Below, piece after piece: positions 17,472-26,854 of a stretch of DNA of 64,000 bases. The stretch lies in NCBI RefSeq assembly GCF_014193895.1, contig NZ_BLZR01000001.1, forward strand, positions 4,278,001 to 4,342,000, given 5' to 3'. How positions within the stretch are numbered: position 1 is the first letter of the stretch; the number at the start of each line of letters is the position of its first letter. The translations under genes were made by a program, and so were the position numbers. This DNA comes from Clostridium fungisolvens (GTDB taxonomy: Bacteria > Bacillota > Clostridia > Clostridiales > Clostridiaceae). The notes below the pieces were generated by a model. The model was not told where the DNA came from. It was given only the letters and a program-made list of their open reading frames with translations, and did not search any database.

Positions 17472-17993
17472 TTACTTTCTAAAAGCAGCCATAACTATTT
17501 CATCATAGTATTTTCCTTCTTTAAATAACTCATCCTTAAGAACGCCCTCAACTACAAATCCACACTTCTCATAACTCTTTTGAGCTCTTTTGTTAAAAGA
17601 AAAAACGGCAAGCTTAACTTTGTTTATATTCATATTGTTAAATATAAAATCCAGAAGCACTTTCATGGCATCAGTACCATATCCCTTACCCCAGTAATCC
17701 TTGTCTCCAATCATGATACCAACTGTAGCCGTACGAGCTAGCCAGTTAACCTTCTGAATACCGCAGCCACCTATATATTTCTTTGTTTGTATATCTTCAA
17801 TGGCAAAGTTATATCCCCCTGTGTCTGTGCTCTTTTGCGATTTCACCCATTCCTCTTCTTCCCATGAAGTCATAGGAAATGGAATTCCTGTTACTAGCAG
17901 TTTTTTTAGTTCACTATCATTTACCATTTCTACTGCTCTAGGTATATCTTCTTCTTTATAAGCTCTTAGGCATACCTTTTCACCATAATACAT
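17472..17993 (-). CDS. GNAT-family N-acetyltransferase (RimJ/RimL-like)
   Basis: The start MYYGEKVCLRAY at 17993 follows AAAGGGGGAC; an upstream ATG at 18041 lacks a site. The 173-residue protein shows the GNAT fold: an N-terminal GEKVCLRAYKEEDIPRAVEMVND typical of RimJ/RimL-type enzymes, then the acetyl-CoA loop GDKDYWGKGYGTDAMKVLLD (Q/RxxGxG/A-like) and the closing NKRAQKSYEKCGFVVEG. It probably acetylates a protein N-terminus or a small amine; the substrate cannot be read from sequence. It is monocistronic with its own terminator. Confidence 0.88.
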   Translation of the reverse strand: MYYGEKVCLRAYKEEDIPRAVEMVNDSELKKLLVTGIPFPMTSWEEEEWVKSQKSTDTGGYNFAIEDIQTKKYIGGCGIQKVNWLARTATVGIMIGDKDYWGKGYGTDAMKVLLDFIFNNMNINKVKLAVFSFNKRAQKSYEKCGFVVEGVLKDELFKEGKYYDEIVMAAFRK

Positions 17994-18128
17994 AACCCTC
18001 GTCCCCCTTTTATTTAAAGCTATTATGAAAGAAAAAAACATTACTGACTAAATACGTATCACTTAACCCCTATAGCTTTTAACTTAAATGTTAAAAATTA
18101 GTATATCATTTTCAAATCAGATTGTCAT

Positions 18129-18785
18129 CTATTTGCTAATACTTAGCACAATTCTTCTCCCCATTAATATGGATGCAACCAATCCAACGATAGTTACAGA
18201 AATCGTTGCATATAAATAATTATTAAATAAAATGTTACTAGCGGTATCTGCTTTTAAAGAGCTAGTACTTAAATCATCAATTATTTGTTTTATCGTATCC
18301 TCCACACCAACGCTCATCGGAGTAACATCTTGTACAAAATAAGAATCAGCTTTTTCATAGTCATTATTTTTTATTGAATTTATTGCCTTTTCAACATCAT
18401 TAGAATAAAGTTCTATATCCATTTTTAGTACTTCAACTAATTTGTTCTCTTCTACGCCATTTGTTAAACTTTCATATTTTTCAAACTGCTTATTGTTCAA
18501 ATCCAGTAGATTTCTTATATCTTCTTCTAAGTATACATCATTCTCAATCTTATTCTTTTGATACACAAGTTTAAAAAGATCTATTTTTATGTTAGAAAAA
18601 TTATTCTGTATATTACTTATAGTGTTTAAAGTTTCAAATTTGTCCTCAAATAAAACTTTCGAATTATTCTTTAACACATACATTCCTCTAATACCAACGA
18701 TATCAACTGTTAATATAAACAACACCCCAAATATAAATGGTATTAATAATTGTTTTTCAACTTTTGAATTTTTAAGCTTCTTCAT
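18129..18785 (-). CDS. Stand-alone membrane four-helix-bundle sensor, chemoreceptor N-terminus without HAMP or signalling domain
   Basis: The ATG follows GGAGGAATCACC. The 218-aa protein has one transmembrane helix at residues 13-35, an extracellular region of about 150 residues in the style of 4HB_MCP ligand domains (LYKLVYQK-like pattern and DAEKAINSIKNNDYEKA), and a second helix at 190-208 (ATISVTIVGLVASILMG). It then stops at RRIVLSISK, exactly where a HAMP domain normally begins. No HAMP or methyl-accepting sequence is found downstream in any frame. It may be a truncated chemoreceptor or a functional orphan sensor module. Confidence 0.7.
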   Translation of the reverse strand: MKKLKNSKVEKQLLIPFIFGVLFILTVDIVGIRGMYVLKNNSKVLFEDKFETLNTISNIQNNFSNIKIDLFKLVYQKNKIENDVYLEEDIRNLLDLNNKQFEKYESLTNGVEENKLVEVLKMDIELYSNDVEKAINSIKNNDYEKADSYFVQDVTPMSVGVEDTIKQIIDDLSTSSLKADTASNILFNNYLYATISVTIVGLVASILMGRRIVLSISK

Positions 18786-19008
18786 GGTGATTCCTCCGAT
18801 TTTATGTATAAATTTATGTATTGATTTTAAAGCAAAAACAGTTTATATTTTAACACATTTTACTTTATTAACCAGATTATTAATATAATATACTTTTAAT
18901 GATCTTGGCTCTGTATTACTCATATTGCAATATTTCTTCACTTTTTTACTTCTTCACCTAATTTTTTCAGCACTTTATTTATAAACTAAGATATTTTCCT
19001 AACGGAAT

Positions 19009-19056
19009 GAAAAATGCAAAACAACTCTTAAGTATTAACTAATACCTAAGAGTTGC
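19009..19056 (-). terminator. Terminator of the AAA ATPase gene
   Basis: CAACTCTTA.GTATTA with its complement forms a 16-bp stem with one mismatch. It is followed on the minus strand by TTTTGCATTTTT. Confidence 0.8.
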
Positions 19057-19062
19057 TATATT

Positions 19063-19818
19063 CTAATCATAATTTTCTTCAATTAATATTTTCAGCATCT
19101 TTGATGGATTATTTAAAAATGCTTTCGTTATACTATAGTGCTCTGTTTCATCATATCTAACTTCTTTAATACTATCACTTATTTCATAAATTATCGAATC
19201 TGGGTAACTCATAAGAATAGGTGAATGCGTTGCTATAATGAACTGCGAATTTTCTTCTAAAAGACTATGCATCCTTGCAATCATAGAAAGCTGTCTAGCT
19301 GGAGATAAAGCCGCTTCTGGTTCGTCTAAAATATACAAACCACGACCCTTAAATCTATTCATAAAAACTGAGAAAAAGGATTCTCCATGTGATTGCTTAT
19401 GAAGGGATTTACCCCCATAGGACTTAAAAATGCCTGGTGCATCTTTTTCTAATTCCTCTACATTTGTAGCTAGATTATAAAAGCTCTCTGACCTTAAAAA
19501 GAAACCATCTTGTGGCTTTTTAACACCTTTTATAAGCTTAATATTCTCATATAATTCTGAATGTGTATCACTAGTTGAGAAATTAAAATTTATAGTTCCT
19601 CCCTCGGGATTAAAGCCATATGCCGCTGCAATCGCTTCTAAAATTGTAGATTTGCCCGATCCATTCTCACCTACAAAAAAAGTTACTTTGGGGTGAAAAT
19701 CTAATCTTTCTATGCTTCTCACAGCTTTCACGCAGTATGGGTATTCTTCAAAAGAATCAATTTTATCCTTCTTTAATTCCATACTTCTTAGATACTGATT
19801 TATCTGTGATAAATTCAT
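19063..19818 (-). CDS. Stand-alone ABC-type AAA ATPase
   Basis: This soluble 251-aa ATPase has Walker A GENGSGKST (residues 50-58), the ABC-like signature QSHGESFFS, Walker B GLYILDEPEAALSP and a switch His in IATHSPILM. It is an AAA_21/AAA_23-type domain, related to those of RecF/SMC-like and OLD-like proteins. There is no transmembrane partner and no adjacent nuclease such as TOPRIM, so a transporter role is unlikely. The role is unknown. The start lacks a strong ribosome site; ATG 19818 gives the longest plausible protein. It is followed by the PAP2 gene upstream on the same strand, 57 bases away. Confidence 0.82.
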   Translation of the reverse strand: MNLSQINQYLRSMELKKDKIDSFEEYPYCVKAVRSIERLDFHPKVTFFVGENGSGKSTILEAIAAAYGFNPEGGTINFNFSTSDTHSELYENIKLIKGVKKPQDGFFLRSESFYNLATNVEELEKDAPGIFKSYGGKSLHKQSHGESFFSVFMNRFKGRGLYILDEPEAALSPARQLSMIARMHSLLEENSQFIIATHSPILMSYPDSIIYEISDSIKEVRYDETEHYSITKAFLNNPSKMLKILIEENYD

Positions 19819-19875
19819 ATACTATACTTAGCTATATCTTCATTTTAGCTAAGCACTACTCCCTTCTATACATAT

Positions 19876-20418
19876 TTATATTCTTTCTTTATTTATATAT
19901 TTATTAAATATATAAATAGTTAATAAACAACTTAGACTTCCTAAAACTATCCCACCCAATACATCTGAAGGATAATGAACATATAAATACAACCTAGAAA
20001 AAGCTATCAATGCAGCAAGAAGATAAAATGCTACCCTATACTTTCTAAAGCAATAAGATAGTATTCCCGCTGCTGCAAATGACGCTGTTGTATGCCCCGA
20101 TGGGAAAGAATAAGAATTAGGTTTTTTAATCAATAATTCCATCCCCGGAACATGAGTAAAAGGTCTTGCACGCTGAACTATATTTTTTATTATCATTTCT
20201 CCAAATAGTGCACCAAGCAATATAGCCATCAGAAGCATAAAGCCTGATTTTCTATACTTTTTGCTAACAATTAACCCCAAGGCTATTGCTATCCATATGA
20301 TGCCCCCGTCCCCTAAATCAGTCAAAGAAATCATTAGCTTATCTAACCAAAGTGAGTGCAGGTTATTACTTATGAAATCCAAGATTGAATTATCTATACC
20401 GTATATTGCTGAAATCAT
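19876..20418 (-). CDS. PAP2-family membrane phosphatase
   Basis: Start chosen at ATG 20418, five bases after AGGTG. The 180-aa protein has about five transmembrane helices and the three PAP2 motifs: KNIVQRARP, PSGHTTASF and SRLYLYVHYPSDVLGG. The His of the second motif and the His of the third are the catalytic residues. Family members dephosphorylate lipid phosphates such as undecaprenyl pyrophosphate or phosphatidic acid/PGP at the outer membrane face; the exact substrate is not evident. It lies 57 bases upstream of the AAA ATPase on the same strand. The 20419-20755 gap shows nothing recognisable. Confidence 0.9.
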   Translation of the reverse strand: MISAIYGIDNSILDFISNNLHSLWLDKLMISLTDLGDGGIIWIAIALGLIVSKKYRKSGFMLLMAILLGALFGEMIIKNIVQRARPFTHVPGMELLIKKPNSYSFPSGHTTASFAAAGILSYCFRKYRVAFYLLAALIAFSRLYLYVHYPSDVLGGIVLGSLSCLLTIYIFNKYINKERI

Positions 20419-20755
20419 CATATCACCTACTTTATAACTTTTGTTCTTACTCAATCTCAATTATATATACTTAAAATTAATATAACCTTAAATATCTCTT
20501 TCTACCTATGCATGCTTAACTTACTAACACATATTACAAAGAATCAATTATGTATTATATTATCATATAATTAAAATTTTTTATCTTAATTTTTCATAAA
20601 CTAATCATAATTTGTGTTTGAACGTACATTTTTATAAGTCTGGAGTATTGCATATTATATTATAAATACTATAATAGATATAACAAAATTTAAAATATGG
20701 ATATTATTATAATGTAAGTTACATTTTAGAGATTTTATTAAACAAGGAGGGACTA

Positions 20756-21232
20756 ATGATCAATTATTCAGATGATAGAAAATTACATCTAATGATACTA
20801 AATAAAAGTTATATCGAAGCTTTAGACTTGCAAGAAATAGATAAGATGTTAAATGTTTTTAAACGGCATGGGATAAAAAAATATAGAAACAACATAGTTT
20901 TTCAAATTGACGGCTACAATGATGATCCACGAGAAATATTTGAAATCCCCGAAATTAAAGCTTTTTTTAAAAAAGTATTTGATAAATATCCTTATATGCT
21001 ATATTTCTTAAGTAATATAAATTCAAATGATGCATGGGTACTAGCTTGCTTATGCAATAAACATCAAACCTGCAGTATAGTTGGAAAGAGAAATATTGAT
21101 TTGAAGATGCAATTTGATAACAATCTATTATCTCAGATACTAAATCAAACCGTAGCATATATGATGCAAATACATGAAAGTTCAAAAAGTATTTTGAAGT
21201 TGAGAGTAAGACTTGCTTCTATGTTGTTATAA
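20756..21232 (+). CDS. Hypothetical protein, 158 aa
   Basis: The start is well supported by AAGGAGGGACTA. The protein appears cytoplasmic and alpha/beta. It has a run of aromatic residues in the middle (KAFFKKVFDKYPYMLYFLSNIN) and two Cys in WVLACLCNKHQTCSIVG. There is no signal peptide or clear membrane helix. I do not recognise the family. It is a single-gene unit between divergent or convergent neighbours. Confidence 0.75.
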   Translation: MINYSDDRKLHLMILNKSYIEALDLQEIDKMLNVFKRHGIKKYRNNIVFQIDGYNDDPREIFEIPEIKAFFKKVFDKYPYMLYFLSNINSNDAWVLACLCNKHQTCSIVGKRNIDLKMQFDNNLLSQILNQTVAYMMQIHESSKSILKLRVRLASMLL

Positions 21233-21316
21233 AATTAGGCGCTGTTAAAACACCATGTTGAAATTGATTGTTTAATCATCCCACGCTTTAAAGAGCTACT
21301 AGAATCAATATGAATA

Positions 21317-21361
21317 AAGCCATGCATAAGGAGGATTTACATCACTATTTATGCATGGCTT
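21317..21361. terminator. Hairpin with 13-bp perfect stem between converging genes
   Basis: AAGCCATGCATAA (21317-21329) pairs exactly with 21349-21361, with a 19-base loop containing GGAGG. It lies between converging genes and may terminate either; T-runs are weak. Confidence 0.55.
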
Positions 21362-21432
21362 CCGTATTATTTTGGACTTTTATACATTATATAGCAGCCC
21401 TTTTTTATTCTTTAGAGGAATTTATAACTCAA

Positions 21433-22614
21433 TTATTTAAACTCTTCTACTAGCTTTTCAAAAGCTTGAATCGAATTTTCTATCATATCAAACTTAACAC
21501 AATAGGACATTCTGAAATATCCCGGGCATCCGAAGCCGCTTCCTGGTACAAGGAGTAAATTATATTTCATAGCTCTTTTCACAAACTCTACATCATCTTC
21601 AATTAGTGCCTTAGGAAATAGATAAAAAGCTCCTTGCGGTTTTACGCATTCAAAACCTAAGGAAGTAATCTTTTCATATAGAAAATCTCTTCTCTTTTCA
21701 TACTCACCTATATCAACTTTTGCTTTTAATGAATCCGCTATAACCTTTTGGAATAAAGCAGGCGCATTTACAAAACCTAGGGTTCTATTACAAAAACTTA
21801 GTGCTCCTATTAGTAAATCTATCTGTTCTATCTTACTACTAGCTGCTATATACCCTATTCTCTCTCCTGCAAGACCTAATGATTTACTAAAAGAATTTAC
21901 TATTATGGCATTTTTAAATATTGATAATAGACTAGGAATTTTTATATTTTCATAAACTATTTCCTTGTAAGGTTCATCTGAAATCACAAATATAGTTATT
22001 CCATATTCCTTTTCTTTTGCTTCTATTATTGATGCAATTTTATTAAGCGTAGCTTCACTATAAACTACCCCAGTTGGATTATTAGGGTTATTTATAATAA
22101 TAGCTTTTGTTTTGTTATTTATGCTCTTTTCAAAAGCTTCAATATTAGGTTCAAAAGTCTTAGTGTCAGGTGGTACTACTACAGTTTTTCCACCATTATT
22201 GTCAGCATAAAAATTATATTCCACAAAATATGGAGCGAAGACAATAACTTCTTCTTCTGGATTCAATATAGACTTCAATACAACATTCAATCCTCCAGCA
22301 GCCCCTACAGTCATTACAATATTATTATATGAAAGCTCTACTCCACTTTCTTCTTGTAAAAGTTTAGCAACCTTCTCTCTTACATCTACATAACCTGCAT
22401 TACTCATATATCTATGGATTCCTTTTTCCTCCCCTAGAATATGCTTTTTAAGTGAATCTGTAACTTCCTTTGGTGGTTCTGCATAAGGATTACCTATACT
22501 ATAATCATATACTTTATCTGCCCCATGAATTTTAGCTAGTCTTTCTCCTTCTTCAAACATCAATCTTATCCAAGACGAATTACTTAAATTATTTATTACT
22601 TTTTCTGAAAACAC
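21433..22614 (-). CDS. Class I/II PLP-dependent aminotransferase (aspartate aminotransferase-like)
   Basis: GTG 22614 is the likely start (AAGGGGG seven bases upstream); a TTG at 22617 is the alternative. The 393-aa fold-type I enzyme has the N-terminal substrate loop DYSIGNPYAEPP, the PLP-stacking region VGAAGGLNVVLKSILNPEEE, NNPNNPTGVVYS, the Asp motif VISDEPYKEIVYE, the Schiff-base Lys in NSFSKSLGLAGERIGY and the carboxylate-binding Arg in RMSYCV. It should transfer amino groups between an amino acid and 2-oxoglutarate or pyruvate. Substrate choice is not visible. It appears monocistronic. Confidence 0.92.
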   Translation of the reverse strand: MFSEKVINNLSNSSWIRLMFEEGERLAKIHGADKVYDYSIGNPYAEPPKEVTDSLKKHILGEEKGIHRYMSNAGYVDVREKVAKLLQEESGVELSYNNIVMTVGAAGGLNVVLKSILNPEEEVIVFAPYFVEYNFYADNNGGKTVVVPPDTKTFEPNIEAFEKSINNKTKAIIINNPNNPTGVVYSEATLNKIASIIEAKEKEYGITIFVISDEPYKEIVYENIKIPSLLSIFKNAIIVNSFSKSLGLAGERIGYIAASSKIEQIDLLIGALSFCNRTLGFVNAPALFQKVIADSLKAKVDIGEYEKRRDFLYEKITSLGFECVKPQGAFYLFPKALIEDDVEFVKRAMKYNLLLVPGSGFGCPGYFRMSYCVKFDMIENSIQAFEKLVEEFK

Positions 22615-22897
22615 CAAAATGCCCCCTTTTCTTACTGTATCAAATTACTTTTAACATCTATTATACTACTTTATACTTTGATTTTATAGGTAAAGTAATT
22701 CTCACAGTAAAATCCTTTTATATTTTTTAAAAGAAAGGCTTGAAAATATCAATTCAATTAAGAAATAGTCCATTAATATTTTAATAGATAATTAATAGCT
22801 GCAGTTGGAACACTATTGCTATAATAAGATAAAAACTATTATGAAAATATAGTTTATTAATAAAGTACTCTGAAAAATATAAAGGAGTGAAGTAATT

Positions 22898-23428
22898 ATG
22901 GATAATAAAAGTAAAGTATACACATATATTGCAACCAGTCTGGATGGGTACATAGCTACACCTGAGGATAGTTTAGAATGGTTATTCAAAGTAGAAGGAG
23001 AAGGTGATAATGGTTACTCCGAATTCTATGAAACCATAGATACTATTATCATGGGTAGAAAAACTTATGATTGGTTAATTGCAAACGAAAAAGACAATTT
23101 TCCTTATAAGAATAAACCTTGTTACGTATTTTCTAACACTTTAATAGGAAAAAATGAAAATGTTCAATTTATAAATGAAGATGTAGTTTCTTTCACTAAT
23201 AAGCTTAAGATTTCTGATGGAGGAAATATATGGGTAGTAGGTGGCGGCGATTTATTGCATTACTTTATAAAAGAAAGATTAGTTGACGAATTTATAATTA
23301 CCGTTGCTCCTACTATAATTGGAAAAGGCATTCCCTTATTTAAAGAAATTGATTTTGAGTTAGAACTACGACTAAAAAACATTAGAAGATTTAATCAATT
23401 TGCTGAGCTACATTATGAGCTAAAGTAA
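22898..23428 (+). CDS. Dihydrofolate reductase-like protein (RibD C-terminal family)
   Basis: The start follows AAAGGAGTGAAGTAATT. The 176 residues carry the RibD_C/DHFR fold: YIATSLDGYIATPEDSLEW at the N-terminus, IIMGRKTYDWL, an NADPH-binding GGNIWVVGGGDLLHYF and DEFIITVAPTIIGKGIPLF. Members of this group are NAD(P)H-dependent reductases of uncertain substrate; it is unlikely to be the main folate reductase. A strong bidirectional terminator separates it from metQ. Confidence 0.88.
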   Translation: MDNKSKVYTYIATSLDGYIATPEDSLEWLFKVEGEGDNGYSEFYETIDTIIMGRKTYDWLIANEKDNFPYKNKPCYVFSNTLIGKNENVQFINEDVVSFTNKLKISDGGNIWVVGGGDLLHYFIKERLVDEFIITVAPTIIGKGIPLFKEIDFELELRLKNIRRFNQFAELHYELK

Positions 23429-23445
23429 AACTTCTTATAAACATT

Positions 23446-23474
23446 AAAGAAGAGGGATTATATCCCTCTTCTTT
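23446..23474. terminator. Bidirectional terminator between the DHFR-like gene and metQ
   Basis: The perfect stem AAAGAAGAGGGAT with its complement (loop TAT) lies between the converging ends and has T/A-rich flanks on both sides. Confidence 0.85.
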
Positions 23475-23544
23475 CACCCTCTATAAATCTCTATCTATTA
23501 TTATTTACCCTCTAAATGAACATAATTGAAAGTTTGGCTTATAA

Positions 23545-24372
23545 TTAAAATACTGGTATAGATGAACCCTTTGTTGTTTCTTCTATAACTTTCTTGGTTT
23601 CGTCAGTTTGATATACTTCCACAAGCTTCTTTAGAAGTGCACTATCCTTATCTTTTGTTCTTACAGCTATAAGATTAAAATAATTTTTTGCACTCTCTTT
23701 CTTAGTATCCTCTATATAAATGGAATCCTTTAATGGAGCATATCCTGCATCAACAGCTACTCCATTATTTATAACCGCTATATCAACATCCTCAATGGAT
23801 CTTGGAATTTGCGTTGCAACTAGTTCTGTTATATTAAGCTTTTTAGTGTTTTCAACAATATCCTTCAATGTTGGCTTAATCCCTGTGCCATCTTTAAGCT
23901 TGATTAAACCTGCATCCTGTAATAATAAAAGCGCTCTTCCTTCATTAGTGGCATCGTTAGGAATTGCTACCTTTGCTCCATCCTTCAAAGTTTTTATGTC
24001 TTTAATTTTCTTTGAATATATCCCCATTGGAGCTAAAACAGTATAACCTATGGACGTTAAATCTAAGTTATGATCTTTTTTAAATTGATCAAAATAGGCT
24101 ATAGTTTGAAATGCATTTGCATCAATATCTCCATCGTTTAGAGCTTGATTGGGTCTTACATAGTCACTAAAGGTCACAATCTCTAACTGTATATTTTCTT
24201 TCGCTAACCTCTCCTTTACATTGTCCCATACTCTGTGATCATCTCCTGTGACCCCAAGTTTTATAACTTCTTTCTTCTTTTCTCCAGAAGCTGATTTTGC
24301 TCCACATCCTGCTAATGCTGTGGCTCCAATTGTTAATGCTATTGCTATTGCCCCTAATCTTTTTATATTCAT
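23545..24372 (-). CDS. metQ: Methionine ABC transporter, substrate-binding lipoprotein
   Basis: This 275-aa NlpA/MetQ-family protein is anchored outside the membrane through the lipobox LAGC (Cys23) after a hydrophobic signal peptide. The body shows the family features KLGVTGDDHRVWDNV, NDGDIDANAFQTIAYFDQF, VAIPNDATNEGRALLLLQDAGLI and an INNGVAVDAGYAP substrate-site block. It captures methionine for MetNI. It is the third gene of the metN-metI-metQ operon, 57 bases after metI, and so is under the SAM-I riboswitch. Confidence 0.95.
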   Translation of the reverse strand: MNIKRLGAIAIALTIGATALAGCGAKSASGEKKKEVIKLGVTGDDHRVWDNVKERLAKENIQLEIVTFSDYVRPNQALNDGDIDANAFQTIAYFDQFKKDHNLDLTSIGYTVLAPMGIYSKKIKDIKTLKDGAKVAIPNDATNEGRALLLLQDAGLIKLKDGTGIKPTLKDIVENTKKLNITELVATQIPRSIEDVDIAVINNGVAVDAGYAPLKDSIYIEDTKKESAKNYFNLIAVRTKDKDSALLKKLVEVYQTDETKKVIEETTKGSSIPVF

Positions 24373-24429
24373 AATAAAATGCCCCCTATTTCTATATTTT
24401 TATTCATTGACTCTCTCTATTTTTATATA

Positions 24430-25110
24430 TTAATGCTTTAACCTGCTTAATAAAAGCTCCCCAAGACTCTGTATCCCATTAACTAAAACTAAAAGAATAA
24501 TTATTGTCGCTACCATGATATCAGTTTTGAAATATTGATAACCATATCTTATAGCAAAATCTCCAAGTCCTCCCCCTCCAACAGTTCCAGCCACTGCTGA
24601 AAAACCTATTAAGCTTACTGTAGTTATTGTGAGTGCATAAACTATTCCTGGCAGTCCTTCTTTTAGAAAAATTCTATATACTATCTCAAAAGCACTTGAG
24701 CCCATAGCTTGTGCAGCTTCTATTACTCCACTATCAATATCTAAAAGTGCTGATTCTATCTGTCTTGCCACAAAAGGTACAGACCCCAAAACTAGCGGAA
24801 CTATCGCTCCTTTAAGACCAATTGTTGTTCCAACTAAAAACCGTGTTAATGGTATAATAGCTGCCAAAAGTATAACAAATGGTATAGACCTAAATATATT
24901 TATTATTTTTCCTAAAAGACTGTATACAACTTTATTTTCAAGTATATTTCCTGGTCTTGTCACCACTAGAGTGACGCCTACAGGAAGTCCTATTGCTGTA
25001 GATATAGTTCCCGCGATAAGAACCATAAGCAAGGTCTCACCTAGAGCCTTTATCATATCTGGAAATAATTCTATTACATTAGGCATAAGATTCTGTAAGA
25101 CTTGAAGCAT
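24430..25110 (-). CDS. metI: Methionine ABC transporter, permease
   Basis: This 226-aa inner-membrane protein has five predicted helices and the binding-protein-dependent permease EAA loop (EAAQAMGSSAFEIVYRIFLKEGLPG). Start ATG 25110 is firmly set by GGAGGTGA, even though it overlaps the end of metN by 32 bases, which suggests translational coupling. It forms the translocation channel with MetN as the ATPase. Confidence 0.95.
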   Translation of the reverse strand: MLQVLQNLMPNVIELFPDMIKALGETLLMVLIAGTISTAIGLPVGVTLVVTRPGNILENKVVYSLLGKIINIFRSIPFVILLAAIIPLTRFLVGTTIGLKGAIVPLVLGSVPFVARQIESALLDIDSGVIEAAQAMGSSAFEIVYRIFLKEGLPGIVYALTITTVSLIGFSAVAGTVGGGGLGDFAIRYGYQYFKTDIMVATIIILLVLVNGIQSLGELLLSRLKH

Positions 25111-26137
25111 CTCGTATCACCTCCACGTGCACATTTTTCTCCTCTAAATATTCAAAGGCAGTTCTAATACCTTCTCTTGCACCATTTAGTTTTACAATCA
25201 AATTCCCTATTGGAACTTGCTGAATAATCTCTATATTTCCAAAAAGTATACTTGCATCTACTTTAAACTTTCTAGAAAGTTTTGATATGAAGGCCTGACC
25301 TGTATTCTGTCCTACAAAAGATATCTTAGCTATGATTTCTTCCTCTGTAAGCTCTCCAATAAAAGAGTTGCTATTTAAAAGTTCGTAGATTTTATCATAT
25401 TTAAAAATTGTTGAGATAAAATTTTTCGTCATATTTGCCTTTGGTTCAGAGAATATCTGCACTAAGCTTCCCGCTTCAACAACTTCTCCTTTATCCATTA
25501 CTGCTACCTCATGACATATTTCCTTAACTACTTCCATCTGATGAGTTATTAAGACTATAGTAAGTGCTAATTTTTCATTTATTTCTTTTAGCAGTGACAG
25601 TATCGAGTGTGTTGTTTCAGGATCAAGAGCTGAAGTAGCTTCATCACATAAAAGTACCTGTGGATCATTTGCAAGTGCTCTCGCTATTGCCACTCTTTGT
25701 TTTTGACCTCCACTTAACTGGGACGGATATGCTTTTACCTTATCACTCAAACCAACTAAATTTAGTAAGCTTTCAACCTTTTCTTTTATCCGCTCTCTAC
25801 TTAGCCCCTTCCCTTTCAACGGATATGCCACATTTTCAAAAACATCTCTACTTCTCATAAGGTTGAAGTGTTGAAATATCATACCTATCTTTTCTCTACT
25901 TTTCCTAAGCTCTTTTGGTGATAGTTTCGTTAACTCCTTATCATTAACAATAACTTCACCACTAGTAGGCTTTTCAAGTAAATTTATACATCTAATCAAA
26001 GTACTCTTTCCTGCTCCGCTATAACCAATGATTCCAACAATCTTGCCAGGTTCAACATACAGGTTTACATTCTTTACAGCTTCTACTTTGCCATCTTTGG
26101 AGTGATAAGTCTTTGATACATTCTTTAACAAAATCAT
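25079..26137 (-). CDS. metN: Methionine ABC transporter, ATP-binding protein
   Basis: ATG 26137 (MILLKNVSKTYHSKDG) follows AAAGGGGGAAATAA; the reading frame extends upstream into the terminator of the riboswitch, which is not coding. The 352 residues contain Walker A GYSGAGKST, signature LSGGQKQRV, Walker B VLLCDEATSALDP and the H-loop ITHQM. A C-terminal NIL (ACT-like) domain near 270-345 is known in MetN to bind methionine and inhibit uptake. First gene of the operon, controlled by the SAM-I riboswitch upstream. Confidence 0.96.
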   Translation of the reverse strand: MILLKNVSKTYHSKDGKVEAVKNVNLYVEPGKIVGIIGYSGAGKSTLIRCINLLEKPTSGEVIVNDKELTKLSPKELRKSREKIGMIFQHFNLMRSRDVFENVAYPLKGKGLSRERIKEKVESLLNLVGLSDKVKAYPSQLSGGQKQRVAIARALANDPQVLLCDEATSALDPETTHSILSLLKEINEKLALTIVLITHQMEVVKEICHEVAVMDKGEVVEAGSLVQIFSEPKANMTKNFISTIFKYDKIYELLNSNSFIGELTEEEIIAKISFVGQNTGQAFISKLSRKFKVDASILFGNIEIIQQVPIGNLIVKLNGAREGIRTAFEYLEEKNVHVEVIRDASSLTESYA

Positions 26138-26165
26138 TTTATTTCCCCCTTTACTAAAAAGTAGA

Positions 26166-26199
26166 TAAAAAAATCCTCCTTCCAATAAGGAAAGAGGAC
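26166..26199 (-). terminator. SAM-I expression-platform terminator (metNIQ)
   Basis: On the minus strand TCCTCTTTCC-loop-GGAAGGAGGA is followed by seven T. It lies between the aptamer and metN, so SAM binding should favour this stem and stop transcription. Confidence 0.9.
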
Positions 26200-26243
26200 C
26201 TGGTAAATAACCCACATATGGGTAACTCACAAGTATAATCTTT

Positions 26244-26354
26244 CCTTATCTTTCAGACACATAAGTCTGCAGGAATTAGCACCTTGCGAGCAAATGAACA
26301 CACGCCGGTTGCTGAAACTTCATCGGGCCAGTCCCTCAGTTTCTCTAGATAAGG
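26244..26354 (-). promoter_or_regulatory. SAM-I riboswitch (S-box) upstream of metNIQ
   Basis: The conserved S-box core is present on the minus strand: CTTATCTAGAGAAACTGAGG, GGACTGGCCC, GATGAAGTTTCAGCAACC, GGTGCTAATTCC and the closing GAAAGATAAGG that forms P1. Binding of S-adenosylmethionine should switch off the methionine transporter. Confidence 0.97.
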
Positions 26355-26390
26355 TTCATATTAATTTTTTATAACTTCGGCTTGAAACCA

Positions 26391-26419
26391 ATTATAGTTA
26401 TGTTTTTTTTAACTGTCAA
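26391..26419 (-). promoter_or_regulatory. Sigma-A promoter of metNIQ
   Basis: On the minus strand, TTGACA (26419-26414) and TATAAT (26396-26391) are separated by 17 bp, about 37 bases upstream of the aptamer. Confidence 0.9.
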
Positions 26420-26743
26420 TACCAAATTTTAGGAATTTTTATAAAGAAATTACGTAATTTTTTTATCCTAAAACTTTAAATAAATATATATTATATATTT
26501 ATTTATATTTCAAAAATCTTTCATAAAAATTTTATTTCAATCATATTTAAACCTAATTTAGACTTATACATTTCTACATTCACTACTCTAATCTAGCCAT
26601 TAATCAAATTAGACTTTACTTTAAACTATCCAAATTTGTATATTATAATTTCTTGCTTATCTTTAATATGCATATTCTAAAAAAAATGATTAATTCATAA
26701 AAATAATATTTTCTTAGTAATTCAATAAGTTTAGTATTTTATC

Positions 26744-26772
26744 TTGACATGGAAAATTTTTGCGTTTATAAT
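26744..26772 (+). promoter_or_regulatory. Sigma-A promoter of the second SAM-I transcript
   Basis: TTGACA (26744-26749) and TATAAT (26767-26772) are separated by 17 bp. It diverges from the metNIQ promoter, with about 325 AT-rich bases between the two that show no other signal. Confidence 0.9.
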
Positions 26773-26854
26773 TCTATTTAAATTAAACTTGTCATTCATG
26801 ATAAAGTTGAATTTAAACAAAATATACAAATCAATATTGATTAAACAGTAAATA

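Noticed and set aside
19063..20418. AAA ATPase plus PAP2 gene as an anti-phage defence pair
   Set aside because: The ATPase lacks a nuclease partner and the PAP2 protein is an ordinary lipid phosphatase; closeness alone does not support a defence role.
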